The notes: generated by a model from the letters alone, not told the origin. Shown: positions 25,854 through 37,431, counted from the first letter of the stretch. The stretch is 64,000 nt of DNA from Glycomyces artemisiae (GCF_003002955.1 NZ_PVTJ01000005.1:186001-250000), one strand, 5' to 3'. Made by a program: numbers and translations.

Positions 25854-27389
25854 CTACGCCCGGCGCCAGCGGCGGCCGGAGGACTGGAGCATCAGGTCGG
25901 CCCCGGCGGGGCCCCACGTGCCGGACTCGTACGGCTCGGGCTTCGTGGACTGCCAGTACGCTTCGAGCGGGTCGATGACCGCCCACGACGCGTCGACTTC
26001 CTGCGCGTCGGGGAACAGCGTCTTGTCGCCCAGGAGCACGTCCAGGATGAGCCGCTCGTACGCCTCGGGGCTGGACTCGGTGAACGTCTCGCCGTAGCCG
26101 AAGCCCATCGAGATGTCCCGCAGCTCCATGCCGGTGCCCGGGACCTTCGACCCGAACTTGACGGTGATGCCCTCGTCGGGTTGCACGCGGATCACGAGCT
26201 GGTTGTTGCCGAGCGTCTTGGTGTCGTAGTCGGCGAACGGCATGTGCGGGGCCTCCTTGAAGACCACCGCGATCTCGGTGACCCGCTTGGGGAGGCGCTT
26301 CCCGGTGCGCAGGTAGAACGGGACGCCGTTCCAGCGCCGGTTCTGGATGCCGAGCTGCACCGCCGCGTAGGTCTCCGTGGTGGAGGTCTGCGGGATGTTC
26401 TCCTCGGACAGGTAGCCCTTGACGGGGCGGCCCTGCACCCAGCCGTCGGTGTACTGGCCGCGGATCGCGGTGGACTCCAGGTCGTCGTGGAGCTTGATGG
26501 CCCGCAGGACCTTCAGCTTCTCGGTGCGGATCTCCTCGGCCTCGAACCCGTTGGGCTGCTCCATGGCCGCGATGGCGAGGAGCTGGAGGACGTGGTTCTG
26601 GAGGACGTCGCGGGCGGCGCCGTTGTCGTCGTAGAACCCGGCGCGGGTGCCGATGCCGACGTCCTCGGCCATGGTGATCTGCACGTGGTCGACGTAGTTG
26701 GAGTTCCAGATCGGCTCGAACATGGCGTTCGCGAAGCGCAGCGCGAAGATGTTCTGCACCGTCTCCTTGCCGAGGTAGTGGTCGATGCGGAACACGTCCT
26801 CGGCGGTGAACACGTCGTCGACGAGCTGGTTGAGCTCCTTCGCGGACTCGCGGTCCTCGCCGAAGGGCTTCTCGACGACGACGCGGCGCCAGCCGCCGCG
26901 GTCCTGGCGGTTGTCGGACATGCCGGTCCGCTTGAGCTGCTTGAGGACCGTGGGGAACGCGAGCGGCGGGATCGAGAAGTAGAACGCGGCGTTGCCGACG
27001 ATGCCGTGCGTGATGCGCAGCTCGTCGACGGTGGCGTCGAGCGCGTCGAACGCCTCGTCGTCGTCGAACGCGCCCTGCACGAACTTGAAGTTGCCGGACA
27101 GGCGCGCCCACACCTCCTCGCGCCACGGGGTGCGCGCGTGGGACTTGGCGGCCTCGCGGGACATCTCCTCGAAGGTCTCGTCGCCCCAGTCGCGGCGGGC
27201 GAAGCCGACGATCACGAACGACGCCGGGAGCAGGCCCCGGTTGGCGAGGTCGTAGATCGCCGGGATGAGCTTCTTCTTGGCGAGGTCGCCGGTGACGCCG
27301 AAGATCACCAGGGCGCACGGCTCGGGGATGCGCGGCAGGCGCCGGTCGGCGGGGTCGCGCAGCGGGTTGGCGAGTACGTGGTCACCCAT
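25854..27389 (-). CDS. zwf: Glucose-6-phosphate 1-dehydrogenase
   Basis: First oxidative enzyme of the pentose phosphate pathway, makes NADPH. 511 residues. NADP-binding IFGVTGDLAKKKLIPAIYDL near residue 28; substrate-binding and catalytic FRIDHYLGKE near 205; KPFGEDRESAKELN near 173. The ATG abuts the pgi stop directly. It forms a functional unit with OpcA, encoded next. Confidence 0.97.
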   Translation of the reverse strand: MGDHVLANPLRDPADRRLPRIPEPCALVIFGVTGDLAKKKLIPAIYDLANRGLLPASFVIVGFARRDWGDETFEEMSREAAKSHARTPWREEVWARLSGNFKFVQGAFDDDEAFDALDATVDELRITHGIVGNAAFYFSIPPLAFPTVLKQLKRTGMSDNRQDRGGWRRVVVEKPFGEDRESAKELNQLVDDVFTAEDVFRIDHYLGKETVQNIFALRFANAMFEPIWNSNYVDHVQITMAEDVGIGTRAGFYDDNGAARDVLQNHVLQLLAIAAMEQPNGFEAEEIRTEKLKVLRAIKLHDDLESTAIRGQYTDGWVQGRPVKGYLSEENIPQTSTTETYAAVQLGIQNRRWNGVPFYLRTGKRLPKRVTEIAVVFKEAPHMPFADYDTKTLGNNQLVIRVQPDEGITVKFGSKVPGTGMELRDISMGFGYGETFTESSPEAYERLILDVLLGDKTLFPDAQEVDASWAVIDPLEAYWQSTKPEPYESGTWGPAGADLMLQSSGRRWRRA

Positions 27390-29006
27390 CTAGCTCAGCT
27401 CCCTCAGGGCGTGCACGAGCTGGTTGATGCCGCGCTTGCGGTCGGTCAGGTGCAGGCGCACGACCGGGCGCTCGCGGGAGGCGAGGGCCTGGCGGTCCCC
27501 GGCGGCCTGCGCGGCCTGGAGTCCCGCGAAGGTGAACTCGCGGTCGGGGATCTCCAGGTCGACGCCGACGGCGCCGGTGAGCTGGAGGAACACGCCGGTC
27601 TGGCGGCCGCCCTTGTGGAACTGGCCGGTGGAGTGCAGGAACCGCGGTCCCCAGCCCCACGTGACGGGCGCGCCGGTGCGCTCGGCCAGGCCCGCGCGGA
27701 GCTTCGCGACCTCGGCGTCGTCGATCCGGTCCAGGTAGGCCATGACGGCGATGTACGCGTCCGCGTTGTCGGCGTTGGTGAGCACCTCGCCGAGCGCGCC
27801 CGCGACGGTGTCGGCGTGCGAGCCGTAGATCTCCACGGCGCCGTCCACGGCGTGCGGGCGCTCGTCGGGGAGCCCGTCGGCGAGGATGCGCTTGGTGTTC
27901 TCCTTGGACTCGGTCACGTTCGGCTGGTTGAACGGGTCGATCCCGATCAGGTACCCGGCGTACGCGGTCGCGAGCTCCCACGCGAGGAACTGCGCGCCGA
28001 GCGGGCCGTTGACCACGACGTCGGGCATCGCCAGCGAGGAGCCGGACTGCGGCAGGCCCGTGGAGGACCCGCCGACGGTGGCGTACACGCGGTCGGAGCC
28101 GCGGGCGCCGGGCGCGGCCGGGCCTTCGAGGACGACCGGGAGGGTGCCCTTGCCGTCCTTGCCGAGGGACTCGGCGATGAGCTGCTCGGCCCAGTCGCCC
28201 AGGCCCACGATGCCGGTGCCGTCGTCGGCGATGGTGATCGTCGGCTGCGCGGCGATGACCGCGCCGAGGACCACGGCCGGGTTGTCGGCGTCGCTGGTGA
28301 TCGAGGTCGCGAACGTCTCGGCCTGGTCGATGAGCTCGGCGATGTCAGCGCCCGCGAGCGCGGTCGGGACGAGCCCGAACGCGGTGAGCGCCGAGTAGCG
28401 CCCGCCCACGGTGGCGTCGGCGAGGAACAGGTGCGAGCCCTGCGCGTTCGCGAGCTTCTCCAGTTCGGAGCCGGGGTCGGTGACGAACACGAAGCGGCTC
28501 GCGAAGTCCTCGACGCCGACGCCCTTGAACGCGGCCTCGAAGGCGCGCCGCTGGGAGTCGGTCTCCACGGTGGACCCGGACTTGGAGGACACGACGACCG
28601 CGGTGCGGCGCAGCGAGGCCTCGCCGAGCTCGGCCAGGATCTGGCCGGGGTCGGTGGAGTCGAGCACGGAGATGCCCAGGTCGAGGGTGCGGGAGATGAC
28701 CTCGGGGGCGAGCGAGGACCCGCCCATGCCGCACAGGGCGATGTGGTCGATGCCCTGCTCGGCGAAGTCGGCGCGGAGCTTCGCGAGCGGCGCGACCAGT
28801 TCCTTGGACTTGACGAACGTGTCGACCCAGCCGAGCCGGATCGCCGCCTCCTCTTCGGCCTCGGGGCCCCACAGGGTGGCGTCCTTGGCGGCGAGCCTGG
28901 CGGGGACGTCGTCGTTCTTGAGCCGGTCGACGCCGCCGTTCACGTCGACGCCGGTGGTGACCGCCAGTCCTCCTGCGGCTTCCATTCTGCCCATCGGGTC
29001 GCTCAC
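27390..29006 (-). CDS. pgi: Glucose-6-phosphate isomerase
   Basis: Interconverts glucose-6-phosphate and fructose-6-phosphate. 538 residues from the GTG that overlaps the tal stop (GTGA), with GGAG seven bases upstream. SIS-type sugar-binding motifs are seen: [14 protein letters not shown] (about 80) and [16 protein letters not shown] (about 130). Later [25 protein letters not shown] (in outline) contains catalytic-region residues. Its presence inside a tkt-tal-zwf-opcA-pgl operon allows recycling of fructose-6-phosphate back into the oxidative branch. Confidence 0.95.
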   Translation of the reverse strand: MSDPMGRMEAAGGLAVTTGVDVNGGVDRLKNDDVPARLAAKDATLWGPEAEEEAAIRLGWVDTFVKSKELVAPLAKLRADFAEQGIDHIALCGMGGSSLAPEVISRTLDLGISVLDSTDPGQILAELGEASLRRTAVVVSSKSGSTVETDSQRRAFEAAFKGVGVEDFASRFVFVTDPGSELEKLANAQGSHLFLADATVGGRYSALTAFGLVPTALAGADIAELIDQAETFATSITSDADNPAVVLGAVIAAQPTITIADDGTGIVGLGDWAEQLIAESLGKDGKGTLPVVLEGPAAPGARGSDRVYATVGGSSTGLPQSGSSLAMPDVVVNGPLGAQFLAWELATAYAGYLIGIDPFNQPNVTESKENTKRILADGLPDERPHAVDGAVEIYGSHADTVAGALGEVLTNADNADAYIAVMAYLDRIDDAEVAKLRAGLAERTGAPVTWGWGPRFLHSTGQFHKGGRQTGVFLQLTGAVGVDLEIPDREFTFAGLQAAQAAGDRQALASRERPVVRLHLTDRKRGINQLVHALRELS

Positions 29007-30124
29007 TTCTGTTCTCCGCTCGTTTCGAGCTTGGACTCGATCTGCTCCAGGAGCTGGTTCCAGGAGACGATGAACTTCTCGACGCCCTCGTCCTCCAGGA
29101 CCTTGACGACGTCGGCGTAGTCGATGCCCACGCGTTCGAGCTGGAGCATCACCGTGGCCGCGTCCGCGTAGTGGGGGCGGATGGTGTCGGCCTCGACCTC
29201 GCCGTGGTCGGCGAAGTCGTGGATGGTGCCCTCGGGCATGGTGTTGACCGTGCCGGGCGCGATGAGGTCCTCGACGTACATGACGTCGCGGTAGTCGGGG
29301 TTCTTCACCGAGGTCGACGCCCACAGCGGCCGCTGCGGGACGGCCCCGGCGGCCGCGAGGGCCTCCCAGCGCGGGGACGCGAACGCGTTCTCGAACTCCT
29401 GGTACGCCAGGCGCGCGTTGGCGATCGCGGCCTTGCCCTTGAGGGCCTTGGCCTCGTCGGTGCCGATCGCGTCGAGGCGCTTGTCGATCTCGGAGTCCAC
29501 GCGGGACACGAAGAACGAGGCGACGGAGCGGATCTGCGAGAGGTCGTGCCCGGCGGCCTTGGCGCCCTCCAGGCCCGCCATGTAGGCGTCCATGACGCCG
29601 CGGTACCGCTCCAGGGAGAAGATGAGCGTCACGTTGACGCTGATCCCCGCGCTGATCGCGGCGGTGATGGCGGGGAGGCCGGCCTCGGTGGCCGGGATCT
29701 TGATCATGGTGTTGGGCCGGTCGACGGCCCACCACAGGTACTTGGCCTCCGCGATGGTCGCCTTCGTGTCGTGGGCGAGCCGCGGGTCGACCTCGATCGA
29801 GACGCGGCCGTCCTGGCCGCCGGTCTGCTCGAAGACCGGGGCCAGGACGTCGGCGGCCCAGCGGATGTCGTAGGTGGTGATGGCGCGAGCGGCTTCCTCG
29901 ACGCTCACTTTGCGGACCGCCAGGTCGGCGATCTGCCCGTCGTAGCCGTCTCCCTTGGAGATGGCGGTGGCGAAGATGGTCGGGTTCGAGGTCACGCCCA
30001 CCACCGAAGATCCGGCGATGAGGTCCTTCAGGTTGCCCGACTCCAGTCGGTGCCGGGAGATGTCGTCGATCCAGACCGACACGCCCGCGGCCGACAGGCC
30101 CGCGAGGTTCTCGTTCGCGCTCAT
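29003..30124 (-). CDS. tal: Transaldolase
   Basis: Transfers a dihydroxyacetone unit between sugar phosphates in the non-oxidative pentose phosphate pathway. 373 residues, the long actinobacterial form. The Schiff-base lysine is in [15 protein letters not shown] (about 142). Other landmarks: [14 protein letters not shown] at the N-terminus, [14 protein letters not shown] (about 42), [20 protein letters not shown] [13 protein letters not shown] (about 170). It starts 51 bases after tkt and overlaps pgi. Confidence 0.96.
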   Translation of the reverse strand: MSANENLAGLSAAGVSVWIDDISRHRLESGNLKDLIAGSSVVGVTSNPTIFATAISKGDGYDGQIADLAVRKVSVEEAARAITTYDIRWAADVLAPVFEQTGGQDGRVSIEVDPRLAHDTKATIAEAKYLWWAVDRPNTMIKIPATEAGLPAITAAISAGISVNVTLIFSLERYRGVMDAYMAGLEGAKAAGHDLSQIRSVASFFVSRVDSEIDKRLDAIGTDEAKALKGKAAIANARLAYQEFENAFASPRWEALAAAGAVPQRPLWASTSVKNPDYRDVMYVEDLIAPGTVNTMPEGTIHDFADHGEVEADTIRPHYADAATVMLQLERVGIDYADVVKVLEDEGVEKFIVSWNQLLEQIESKLETSGEQK

Positions 30125-30175
30125 CGGTTCCTCCAGCTTTCCAGCTAGTACTTGATCCGCTTCAGTTCAGTTGTA

Positions 30176-32254
<2,079 letters not shown>

Positions 32255-32453
32255 TGCGATACTCCTTGGTACTCGTCGTATTTGGGCCCTTGACGTGTGT
32301 CTTCTGACCCTACCTACACGCGGTGAACTTTATGCGCACTCTCTCGGGAGGCGGAATTCCGCTCGTTGTGAACCCGCCCACGAGCAGTCCTCGCATTGGA
32401 AAGCGCCTGCTAGGGGCCCGTGACCCGCGGCCGGGTCACAACCTCACCGCCCG

Positions 32454-32459
32454 TATGGT
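32454..32459 (+). promoter_or_regulatory. -10 element for ctaB, possibly leaderless
   Basis: TATGGT ends five bases before a GTG (32465) and eight before an ATG (32468). Either codon could be the transcript's first codon. Confidence 0.4.
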
Positions 32460-32467
32460 GGGCCGTG

Positions 32468-33451
32468 ATGAACGAGGACCCGACCCAGGCCGTCGCCGAC
32501 ACCCCCCGGCCCGCCCGCAAGCGCATCTCACTGCCCGACCCCGAAGCCGCCGCGGCGGCCCGGCCCGGCTGGAAGACGATCGTCGGCGCGTACGTGTCGC
32601 TGACGAAGCCCCGCATCGTGGAGCTGCTCCTCATCACCACCATCCCCGCGATGCTCGTCGCGGCCCGGATGGAGTTCGACGCGCTCCCGTCGCTGACCGC
32701 GGTCCTCGCGACCCTCATCGGCGGCGCGCTCGCCGCCGGGTCGGCCAACGCGATCAACTGCTACATCGACCGCGACATCGACCAGCTCATGGCCCGCACC
32801 TCGCGGCGCCCCCTCGCCAAGCACCAGATCGAGCCGCGCAACGCCCTGGTCTTCGGCCTCGTCATCGGCGCGGTGGCGGTCCTCGGCATGGGCCTGCTCG
32901 TCAACTGGCTCGCCGCGCTCCTCACCTTCGGCGCGATCGTCTACTACGACGTCGTCTACACGATCTGGCTCAAGCGGACCACCCCGTACAACACGGTCTG
33001 GGGCGGCGCGTGCGGCGCGGCCCCCGTGCTCATCGGCTGGGCCGCGGTCACCGGGCACATGTCCTGGATGGCCTGGATCCTCTTCGCGGTGGTCTTCCTC
33101 TGGCAGCCCCCGCACTTCTACGTCCTCGCCATGAAGTTCAAGGACGACTACGCCGCCGCCGGCATCCCGATGCTCCCGGTCGTCGCCCCGGCGAAGCGCG
33201 TCGCCGTCGAGTCCGTCGTCTACGGCTGGGCCATGCTCGCCGTCTCCCTCATCGCCGTCCCCCTCGGCGCCACCTGGCTCTACGGCACGGTCGCCGTCGT
33301 CGCGGGCGGCATGTTCGTCTGGGAGTGCCACAAGCTCCTGGGCCGCGTCAACCGCGGCGAGGACCCCAAGCCCATGCGCCTCTTCCACTGGTCCACCAGC
33401 TACCTGACGCTTCTGTTCCTGGCGCTGGCGGTCGACTCCTTCCTCATGTAG
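32468..33451 (+). CDS. ctaB: Protoheme IX farnesyltransferase (heme O synthase)
   Basis: UbiA-family prenyltransferase that farnesylates heme b to heme O for aa3-type oxidases. 327 residues from the ATG, with about nine membrane helices. The first aspartate-rich motif is [12 protein letters not shown] (about 95), preceded by [16 protein letters not shown] second region, [21 protein letters not shown] in outline, is near 165. The order ctaB divergent from tkt-tal is highly conserved in actinobacteria, supporting the call. Confidence 0.95.
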   Translation: MNEDPTQAVADTPRPARKRISLPDPEAAAAARPGWKTIVGAYVSLTKPRIVELLLITTIPAMLVAARMEFDALPSLTAVLATLIGGALAAGSANAINCYIDRDIDQLMARTSRRPLAKHQIEPRNALVFGLVIGAVAVLGMGLLVNWLAALLTFGAIVYYDVVYTIWLKRTTPYNTVWGGACGAAPVLIGWAAVTGHMSWMAWILFAVVFLWQPPHFYVLAMKFKDDYAAAGIPMLPVVAPAKRVAVESVVYGWAMLAVSLIAVPLGATWLYGTVAVVAGGMFVWECHKLLGRVNRGEDPKPMRLFHWSTSYLTLLFLALAVDSFLM

Positions 33452-33465
33452 GACAAGCGAACGCA

Positions 33466-33500
33466 ATCGGCGGGGCGGCCCGAAGGGCCGCCCCGCCGAT
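33466..33500. terminator. Bidirectional terminator after ctaB
   Basis: A perfect 16-base-pair stem (33466-33481 with 33485-33500) capped by GAA, between convergent genes. Confidence 0.82.
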
Positions 33501-33506
33501 CCGTGT

Positions 33507-33797
33507 TCAGGTGTTCTCTGGTGCGGCGATGAGTCGCCGGGCCTGTTCGAGGATCCATGGGCACCACGGATCGCCCGCCCAGCCGGGGACCCATTCGGGC
33601 ACCGGCTCGGGTTCGTCGACGAACCGGCAGATCGCTTTGGGCCCGACGCCGTCGTTGCATTCGATCCGGTACTCGGCAGGACCCAGTGCGTAGGTGGTCT
33701 CCCGGTAAAGGGCGAACACCGCCGGGCCGCGGCGGAAGTCCCCGAGCCACCCGTCGGAGTCCGGGTGGGACTCGGTCTCGGGGGATCTAGCCGTCAC
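33507..33797 (-). CDS. Unknown protein, small, in accessory patch
   Basis: Unknown 96-residue protein. The GTG at 33797 lies 11 bases inside the end of the upstream gene, a coupling that favours this start over the longer open frame. The sequence is acidic and rich in tryptophan and proline toward the end (EPVPEWVPGWAGDPWCPWILEQ), with no membrane segment or recognisable domain. It is read in the same direction as the unknown gene before it. Both sit in a lower-GC patch between ctaB and the XRE regulator. Confidence 0.5.
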   Translation of the reverse strand: MTARSPETESHPDSDGWLGDFRRGPAVFALYRETTYALGPAEYRIECNDGVGPKAICRFVDEPEPVPEWVPGWAGDPWCPWILEQARRLIAAPENT

Positions 33798-34146
33798 AGA
33801 ACCGCACCCGCCCTTCGGGCCGGGGCCGGTTGTCGATGGCGCGGCCGTTGTAGAACACGCCGAAGGCCGAGTCCTCGAACCAGGCCTTCCAGTCGGGGGC
33901 GAAGCCCCGCCAGCCCTGCCCCCAGGTGGCGTGGAGGTGCCCGGTGTTGAGCCCGGACACGATGAGCACGAGATTGGCCGGGTTCTCGGCGACCGACACC
34001 TGGAACGAGTCCGGAGCGGTGGCGCTGGAGGCCCGGACGGTGAACTGGTTCTGCCGGTCGCCGAAGATCCCTCGCACGAGCGGGTCGGCCCCGCGCCGAT
34101 CATGGTTGGGATTGTCGGGCGCGTGCGCGACAATAGATGTGGACAC
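33787..34146 (-). CDS. Unknown protein, first gene of a two-gene unit divergent from the XRE regulator
   Basis: Unknown 119-residue protein. GTG start with GGAGG seven bases upstream, a convincing ribosome site. The sequence looks like a soluble beta-rich domain (FTVRASSATAPDSFQVSVAENPANLVLIVSGL in outline) with tryptophan-rich TWGQGWRGFAPDWKAWFED. It is divergent from an XRE/DUF397 pair. Genes next to such pairs are often variable, strain-specific loci. No function is proposed. Confidence 0.55.
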   Translation of the reverse strand: MSTSIVAHAPDNPNHDRRGADPLVRGIFGDRQNQFTVRASSATAPDSFQVSVAENPANLVLIVSGLNTGHLHATWGQGWRGFAPDWKAWFEDSAFGVFYNGRAIDNRPRPEGRVRFCDG

Positions 34147-34390
34147 GGATCAACCTCCGCTGTCTGTTAGGCCGGGGCGGGACAGGTTTCCTAGGCCATT
34201 CGACCCGCCCCGGCTGCTTTCGGTGGAAGACGCGAAATGCCCGCTTCCGCGAACCCTGTCACCAGAATCCGGTGATCGACTTCTCACGCCTAGTTGGTAT
34301 CATGGCACACGGTTGTGAGTGAATCAAGATTGCGTGGCGCGACGAGCCGCGAAGTTTCTGTCGATCACCCGACAGAACGATGGAGGCGAA

Positions 34391-35251
34391 ATGGCAGGCG
34401 TATCCAACCCCGGACCGAGCCTTCGCTCGCAGTGGCTCGGCGAGAAGCTGCGCGAGCTCCGGAACTCCAAGAAACTCCCGCTCAAAGCGGTCGGCGAATA
34501 CCTCCAGCGGGATGCGAGCACTATCAGCCGATACGAGAACGGTGAGTTCCCGATCCGCCTTATCGACCTGCAGGCCCTGCTCTCCCTCTACGGCGTGTCG
34601 GATCGGAAGGAGCGCGAGGGCTTCGAGCAGATATGCAAAGACTCGTGGCAGAAGGGCTGGTGGGATCAGCATCGCGACGACCTGGGAGAAGAATTCATCA
34701 ACCTCCCGTGGCTCGAAAGCCGCGCGGACCGGATCTGCGCCTATCAGGTCATGGTCGTCCACGGCCTCCTCCAGACCCGCGCCTATGCCGAGGCGCTGAT
34801 CCGGAACGTGGACGAGCGGAAGGCGAGCGAAGACCAAATCGAACGATGGGTCGACCTCAGAATCGATCGCCAGCGAGTGCTCTCAGACGATGGTGGACCG
34901 AGCTTCGCGGTGATCCTGGAAGAGTATGTGCTCAACCGGCCGATCGGCGGCGCCGCAATCTGGCGTGCACAACTGGAGCACCTGATCGAGCAGAGCGAAC
35001 GCGACAACATCGAGGTGCGGATCATGCCGGTCGACCGGGCGCCGCATGCCGGGCATCAAGGAACCTTCACCCTGTTCGAGCTGCCCGAGCCCTACACGCC
35101 AGTCGCCTACATCGACACCCTCGGTGGGCCGCTGTTCATCGAAGAACCGACCGTCCAGCGGTTCAGCGATGTGTGGAATGATCTGGATAGCCAGGCGCTC
35201 AGCCCCAAGCGATCCCGGCAAATGATCGCGAACCGCTTGAAGGAGTCTTGA
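34391..35251 (+). CDS. XRE-family helix-turn-helix regulator with DUF5753 (Scr1-like) domain
   Basis: Regulator of 286 residues. The N-terminal XRE helix-turn-helix lies at about 12-70 (LGEKLRELRNSKKLPLKAVGEYLQRDASTISRYENG in outline). The C-terminal DUF5753 part covers about 95-280 (ICAYQVMVVHGLLQTRAYAEAL, VILEEYVLNRPIGG, IMPVDRAPHAGHQGTFTLFE in outline). The ATG at 34391 has GGAGG upstream. A GTG at 34319 in the same frame is possible but lacks a ribosome site and adds 24 residues of non-family sequence. It is followed, with TGATG overlap, by a DUF397 gene, the standard partner. Confidence 0.85.
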   Translation: MAGVSNPGPSLRSQWLGEKLRELRNSKKLPLKAVGEYLQRDASTISRYENGEFPIRLIDLQALLSLYGVSDRKEREGFEQICKDSWQKGWWDQHRDDLGEEFINLPWLESRADRICAYQVMVVHGLLQTRAYAEALIRNVDERKASEDQIERWVDLRIDRQRVLSDDGGPSFAVILEEYVLNRPIGGAAIWRAQLEHLIEQSERDNIEVRIMPVDRAPHAGHQGTFTLFELPEPYTPVAYIDTLGGPLFIEEPTVQRFSDVWNDLDSQALSPKRSRQMIANRLKES

Positions 35252-35754
35252 TGAGCACCGATCAGCAGCTCTCGGCATCGGAGCTGGCTGGAATCCCTTG
35301 GCGCACCAGTACCCGCAGCTCCGACAACGGCGGGCAGTGTGTGGAGGCCGGTCCTCTGGCTGACGGCTCTGGCCGGGTCGCGGTGCGGCACTCGCGGCAC
35401 CCCGAGGGGTCGGTGATCGTGTACACCCGCGCCGAATGGACCGCTTTCCTCGCCGGGGCCAAAGACGGCGAGTTCGACTTCACCGACTTAAGCTCCTCAG
35501 CAGTCCGGCGCAGGAGTAATGCTGAACTGCATGTTGAGATAGGTCTCAGCCGAGCTCAGCGAGGTTGCGAGCAGCTCGGCGGGGCAGACGGTTTCGCTGC
35601 CCTGCATGATCTGGTTCGGCTCGCCCGCTCCGGGCTCAAGCACCGATGCGAACCACTCGGCGCCTGCGGCCTGGTCGGCGCCGGTGACCGCCGCAGCGGT
35701 CCAGCAGGTGTTGAGGAAGTCCTCGGTGGTTGCGGTGCGGACCCGACCGCATGA
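35251..35754 (+). CDS. DUF397 protein with an abnormal C-terminal extension
   Basis: The first 80 residues are a normal DUF397 domain: WRTSTRSSDNGGQCVEAG, VAVRHSRHPEG and AEWTAFLAGAKDGEFDF. Such proteins usually end right after DGEFD, at 60-80 residues. Here the frame continues for about 85 more residues. That extension is the antisense of a decayed gene on the other strand (stop at 35497) and has no family similarity, so it is probably fortuitous read-through after loss of the original stop. Partner of the preceding XRE regulator; ATG chosen for its overlap with the XRE stop. Confidence 0.72.
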   Translation: MSTDQQLSASELAGIPWRTSTRSSDNGGQCVEAGPLADGSGRVAVRHSRHPEGSVIVYTRAEWTAFLAGAKDGEFDFTDLSSSAVRRRSNAELHVEIGLSRAQRGCEQLGGADGFAALHDLVRLARSGLKHRCEPLGACGLVGAGDRRSGPAGVEEVLGGCGADPTA

Positions 35755-35946
35755 CAGGTGAACCAGTCGACCTCGTCGCCTTCGAAGCCGATGGCGGCGA
35801 AGAGGGTTGCACCTTCCGCCGTCCCCTCACCCGCGTAGTAGCCGCCGGTCTCGGGGTCGAAGCTGATCAGATTCTCTGGCCGTTCGGTCTGGAGCGCTTC
35901 TCCCTCAGGCCAGAGCAGTGCGAACTCGCTGAACGCGGCTTTTCAC
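35497..35946 (-). pseudogene. Gene broken by two compensating frameshifts; function unknown
   Basis: On this strand a GTG at 35946 overlaps the stop of the previous gene as GTGA, as expected for a third operon gene. Just after it, at an AAAA run, the coding frame changes. About 63 plausible codons follow (KAAFSEFALLWPEGEAL ... GFEGDEVDWFTCH), then the frame changes back near 35740 and continues (TATTEDFLNTCWTAAAVTG ... AETYLNMQFSITPAPDC) to a TGA at 35497. With one base changed at each place, it would read as one protein of about 149 residues. The protein is not recognised. It could be a decayed gene, programmed shifting, or sequencing error at homopolymers. Confidence 0.55.
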
Positions 35947-36209
35947 TCCTCGGTACCAGTCTGGGGCGGCACGGAAGTTCGCGGTTCCTCGACGAGATCC
36001 GCGAAGGTGGTGTCGTGCTCGACGATGTAGTCACGGTTGACCACGAACCAGAAGGTGGTGGCGAGGAAGAGGAACGCGACTATCAAGATGTCGGCGATGA
36101 GTTTCTTCGATCCCCGCGGGTAGAAGAGGAACCGCGCGATCGCGAATGCGATGCATGCACCGGTGAGGGTCAGCCCTAGCGCAAGGGCATGTTCGGCGAT
36201 GAACCTCAT
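35943..36209 (-). CDS. Small two-helix membrane protein, second of a three-gene unit
   Basis: Unknown 88-residue protein with two membrane helices (ALALGLTLTGACIAFAIARF and IADILIVAFLFLATTFWFVV) joined by a short basic loop YPRGSKK, and an acidic tail ending TGTEE. The ATG at 36209 overlaps the stop of the preceding gene (ATGA), which fixes the start. Its size and two-helix layout resemble holin- or immunity-type membrane proteins, but that is only a shape comparison. Confidence 0.55.
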   Translation of the reverse strand: MRFIAEHALALGLTLTGACIAFAIARFLFYPRGSKKLIADILIVAFLFLATTFWFVVNRDYIVEHDTTFADLVEEPRTSVPPQTGTEE

Positions 36210-36439
36210 GTGTCTCGGCGGGCCTTTCGCCGAGTCTCGATGGCCTGAACGCTCCGATCGAGAATCCAAAGCACGGCGAGCGAGGGGACTCCGACCAGAG
36301 CAGTGCCCCAGGTCCCCCTCGCGATCGCATCCGGCTCACGGTCACCGGCAAGGTAGTAGCCGTACATAATCATGGCGCACACCGCCATAGCCGAGATCCA
36401 GGGCCGCACTCGACGCCATGTCGCAATCAAGAAGTCCAC
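36206..36439 (-). CDS. Small two-helix membrane protein, first of a three-gene unit
   Basis: Unknown protein of 77 residues from the GTG at 36439, which has GAGGGG ten bases upstream. An ATG at 36496 would add 19 residues but has no ribosome site. Two hydrophobic segments (WISAMAVCAMIMYGYYLAG and WGTALVGVPSLAVLWILD) and a basic C-terminus (ETRRKARRDT). It is followed by a similar small membrane protein and a broken gene. Confidence 0.5.
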   Translation of the reverse strand: MDFLIATWRRVRPWISAMAVCAMIMYGYYLAGDREPDAIARGTWGTALVGVPSLAVLWILDRSVQAIETRRKARRDT

Positions 36440-36543
36440 ATCATTCGCCCCTCGTTCGGCAATCTGAGCTACATGAGGATCGCACACCAACGGCATCGAT
36501 GGCGGTCTCGCTGAAGGGGATGGTCGGTTCGCGGATTGTGTGC

Positions 36544-37431
36544 TCAAACGCGGTCGAGGAGGGCGGCCAGCGCGGGGTTGGTGTGGGCTGTTCTCCAGGT
36601 GCAGAAGAGTTCCACGGTGTCGCGGGGCATGTCCGGGATGGTGAGGAATTCGAGGTTGGGGAGGGCGAGGGTCGCGGCGGAGCTGGGGACGAGGGCGACT
36701 CCGAGGCCGGCGTTGACGACGGCGGCGACGGTGTGGACCTGGCTGATGTGCTGGACGTAGCGGGGCTTGACGTTCGCGTTGCGGAAGGCCGCGACCACGA
36801 GCTCGTAGAAGTACCAGGCCTCGCTGGGGGAGTAGGTCACCACGTCGTGCTCGGCGATGTCGGCGAGCGCGGGGGCGCGGCCGAGGCGGGTGAGCGGGTG
36901 CTCCTTCGGGGCCGCCAGGACCAGGGTGTCCGTGGAGACCAAGCGGGCGTCGAGGATTTCTGAGCGGGGGACCTGGCGGACCAGGCCCACTTCGATCTCT
37001 CCGGCGAGGAGCGCGTCGAGTTGGGCGTGGGTGACCATCTCGCTGAGGACCAGGTCGACTTCGGGGAGTTCCGCGGCTGCCGTTTTGATCCACTCGCCGA
37101 GGACCGTGAGCGCGGAGACGGCCGTGAAGCCGATCCTGATCGTTCCGGCCGTTCCCGCCGCTACTCGGCGGGCTCGCAGCGGGGCCATGTCGGCGGAAGT
37201 CAGGAGGCGGCGGGCTTCTTCCAGGAACACGCGGCCTGCGGGAGTGAGGTCGGCGCCGGTTGAGTTGCGGGTGAACAGTTCGAAGCCGATCGTCCGCTCC
37301 AGGCGCTGGACCTGGCGGCTCAGGGGCGGCTGGGTCATGTGGAGGCGGGTGGCCGCGCGCCCGAAATGGCCCTCTTCGGCGACGGCGACGAAGCCGCGGA
37401 GCTGGTCGAGGGTGTAACTGCCTTCGGTCAT
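36544..37431 (-). CDS. LysR-family regulator, probably of the glucarate operon
   Basis: Regulator of 295 residues. N-terminal LysR helix-turn-helix (about 6-65: YTLDQLRGFVAVAEEGHFGRAATRLHMTQPPLSRQVQRLE in outline) and a periplasmic-binding-like effector domain. It is divergent from the kdgD-led operon, and the 98-base gap holds the palindrome CAAAC-GGT-GTTTG overlapping the operon's -35 box, so it is the likely activator, with an aldarate or a breakdown intermediate as ligand (inference). ATG at 37431 was chosen because the domain begins there; GATACC eight bases before it may be its -10 element. Confidence 0.88.
   Translation of the reverse strand: MTEGSYTLDQLRGFVAVAEEGHFGRAATRLHMTQPPLSRQVQRLERTIGFELFTRNSTGADLTPAGRVFLEEARRLLTSADMAPLRARRVAAGTAGTIRIGFTAVSALTVLGEWIKTAAAELPEVDLVLSEMVTHAQLDALLAGEIEVGLVRQVPRSEILDARLVSTDTLVLAAPKEHPLTRLGRAPALADIAEHDVVTYSPSEAWYFYELVVAAFRNANVKPRYVQHISQVHTVAAVVNAGLGVALVPSSAATLALPNLEFLTIPDMPRDTVELFCTWRTAHTNPALAALLDRV

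Noticed and set aside
24906-29120. 1404-codon open frame on the plus strand across opcA, zwf and pgi
   Set aside because: Antisense shadow of well-conserved enzymes; composition dominated by G, R, V, E and D with no motif.
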